Assembly (NCBI RefSeq): GCF_010378095.1
Contig: NZ_WNJL01000017.1
Span: 1-5,133 of the forward strand
DNA length: 5,133 nucleotides
From: Acidithiobacillus ferrianus
GTDB taxonomy: Bacteria > Pseudomonadota > Gammaproteobacteria > Acidithiobacillales > Acidithiobacillaceae
Direction of reading: 5' to 3'
The translations under genes were made by a program, and so were the position numbers. Shown here in pieces: positions 4,860-5,133 of the stretch; position 1 is the first letter of the stretch; each line of letters begins with the position of its first letter. The notes under the pieces are model-generated. The model was not told where the DNA came from and did not search any database. It saw only the letters and a list, made by a program, of their open reading frames with translations.

Positions 4860-4977
4860 TCTGGATTATGTGAATGCCTGTAAACGAATATCGGGTCATG
4901 GTCGCGCTCAGCAGTCGTCTGGGTAGGATCCGCGTTTGCCGGGTAACCGCAGCAAGGTAAGGCGTGCTTTCAGAGGC

Positions 4978-5006
4978 TTGACCACCGCGGCAAATGGTGG
5001 GAAAAT
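4978..5006 (+). promoter_or_regulatory. Promoter candidate of the right-edge gene
   Basis: TTGACC (4978-4983, five of six -35 bases) and GAAAAT (5001-5006, four of six -10 bases) stand 17 bases apart. Transcription would begin near 5013, giving a leader of about 70 bases before the ATG at 5084. The -10 element lies inside the palindrome at 4997-5013. Confidence 0.45.
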
Positions 5007-5013
5007 TTCCCAC
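4997..5013 (+). promoter_or_regulatory. 17-base palindrome over the -10 element, operator candidate
   Basis: GTGGGAAA-A-TTTCCCAC is a perfect inverted repeat with eight-base arms around one A, typical in size for a dimeric repressor. It covers the predicted -10 box, so binding would block RNA polymerase. Its left part can instead pair with CCACC at 4982-4986 (GGTGG, 4996-5000). Confidence 0.5.
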
Positions 5014-5048
5014 AACACTAAGTCGCGACGAGGAGTTGTTCCCTGTCA

Positions 5049-5060
5049 TTTGTTAACAAA
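5049..5060 (+). promoter_or_regulatory. 12-base perfect palindrome in the leader
   Basis: TTTGTTAACAAA is a perfect palindrome 23 bases before the start codon at 5084. It may be a second protein-binding site for the right-edge gene, or a chance AT-rich repeat. Confidence 0.35.
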
Positions 5061-5083
5061 CATCTTTTTGAAAGGAGCACACC

Positions 5084-5133
5084 ATGTACCCAGGCAAATA
5101 CACAGCATCCATCATGTTGGCACTCGGTCTGAC
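5084..5133 (+). CDS. Start of an unidentified gene (partial), probably exported or membrane protein
   Basis: Only the first 16 codons are inside the window: MYPGKYTASIMLALGL. AAAGGAG (5071-5077) six bases before the ATG is the strongest ribosome site in the window and makes the start reliable. One Lys followed by a run of small and hydrophobic residues looks like the beginning of a signal peptide or membrane anchor. A promoter and two palindromes precede the start, so the gene is probably regulated and not part of an upstream operon. The product cannot be named from this fragment. Confidence 0.6.
   Translation, partial: MYPGKYTASIMLALGL

Larger units (their letters stand above)
4302..5083. 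other. Gene-poor region with scattered open stretches
   Basis: About 780 bases without a convincing gene. The plus strand has a 26-codon ORF at 4345-4425, a 28-codon ORF at 4874-4960 and a 20-codon ORF at 4994-5056; the last two lie in the same frame, separated by two stops. The minus strand has an open stretch from 4805 to 4602 without stops, and a second one in the next frame down to 4511 (see the pseudogene entry). None has a good ribosome site or a family that I recognise. An 83-codon minus ORF (5049-4798) has no ribosome site, starts from an alternative codon and lacks protein-like patterning. The last 110 bases hold the promoter area of the next gene. Confidence 0.5.

Noticed and set aside
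4798..5049. 83-codon open frame on the minus strand
   Set aside because: It starts from an alternative codon without a ribosome site, overlaps the promoter area of the right-edge gene and shows no domain-like pattern.
4994..5056. 20-codon plus-strand ORF as a leader peptide
   Set aside because: Its ATG lies upstream of the predicted start of transcription and has no ribosome site, so it would not be translated from that promoter.

Overview
The window looks like an accessory or genome-plasticity stretch of a proteobacterial chromosome or plasmid. The gene content (Rrf2 regulator with an MFS permease, DsrE-like sulfur protein, DsbG-like thiol lipoprotein, bacterial prolyl 4-hydroxylase, decayed IS3-type transposase) would fit a sulfur-metabolising gammaproteobacterium or Acidithiobacillia. 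That taxon guess is inference and weak. Base composition is patchy: GC-rich at the left edge and across the transposase relic (about 2081-2650), and clearly more AT-rich in the dsrE-like and lipoprotein genes.

Layout: (1) 1-1200, plus strand: the last two membrane segments of an MFS transporter, overlapped by 14 bases by an Rrf2-family regulator with an intact Cys-Cys-Cys-His set for an Fe-S cluster, then 26 bases later a secreted two-cysteine protein of unknown function. These three are probably one operon. (2) 1201-1441: intergenic, with a weak terminator hairpin, an extended -10 promoter and two small tandem hairpins. (3) 1442-2080, plus: a complete cytosolic 2-oxoglutarate/Fe(II) prolyl 4-hydroxylase-like enzyme. 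(4) 2081-2650, plus: a 5'-truncated, multiply frameshifted IS3-type orfB relic directly abutting the hydroxylase stop codon. (5) 2725-3087, plus: a DsrE-family protein with a promoter-like sequence reaching into the IS relic and a palindrome just downstream of it. (6) 3185-4285, minus: a DsbG-like thioredoxin-fold lipoprotein, convergent with the dsrE-like gene, and upstream of it a tiny lipoprotein with the same lipobox context (ACAKK). (7) 4302-5083: about 780 bases with no convincing gene, only short open stretches on both strands that may be decayed genes. (8) 5084 to the end: the start of a new plus-strand gene with a strong ribosome binding site, preceded by a candidate promoter whose -10 element lies inside a 17-base palindrome.

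How the parts may work together (inference): the intact genes lean towards thiol, sulfur and iron-dependent redox chemistry. They are a sensor-type Rrf2 protein, a secreted protein with just two cysteines, an Fe(II) oxygenase, a cytosolic DsrE-like sulfur/thiol protein and an envelope-anchored CPVC thiol protein. No single known system combines them, and the IS relic and gene-poor tail argue that some of the neighbourhood was put together by chance. I see no CRISPR array, tRNA or rRNA.
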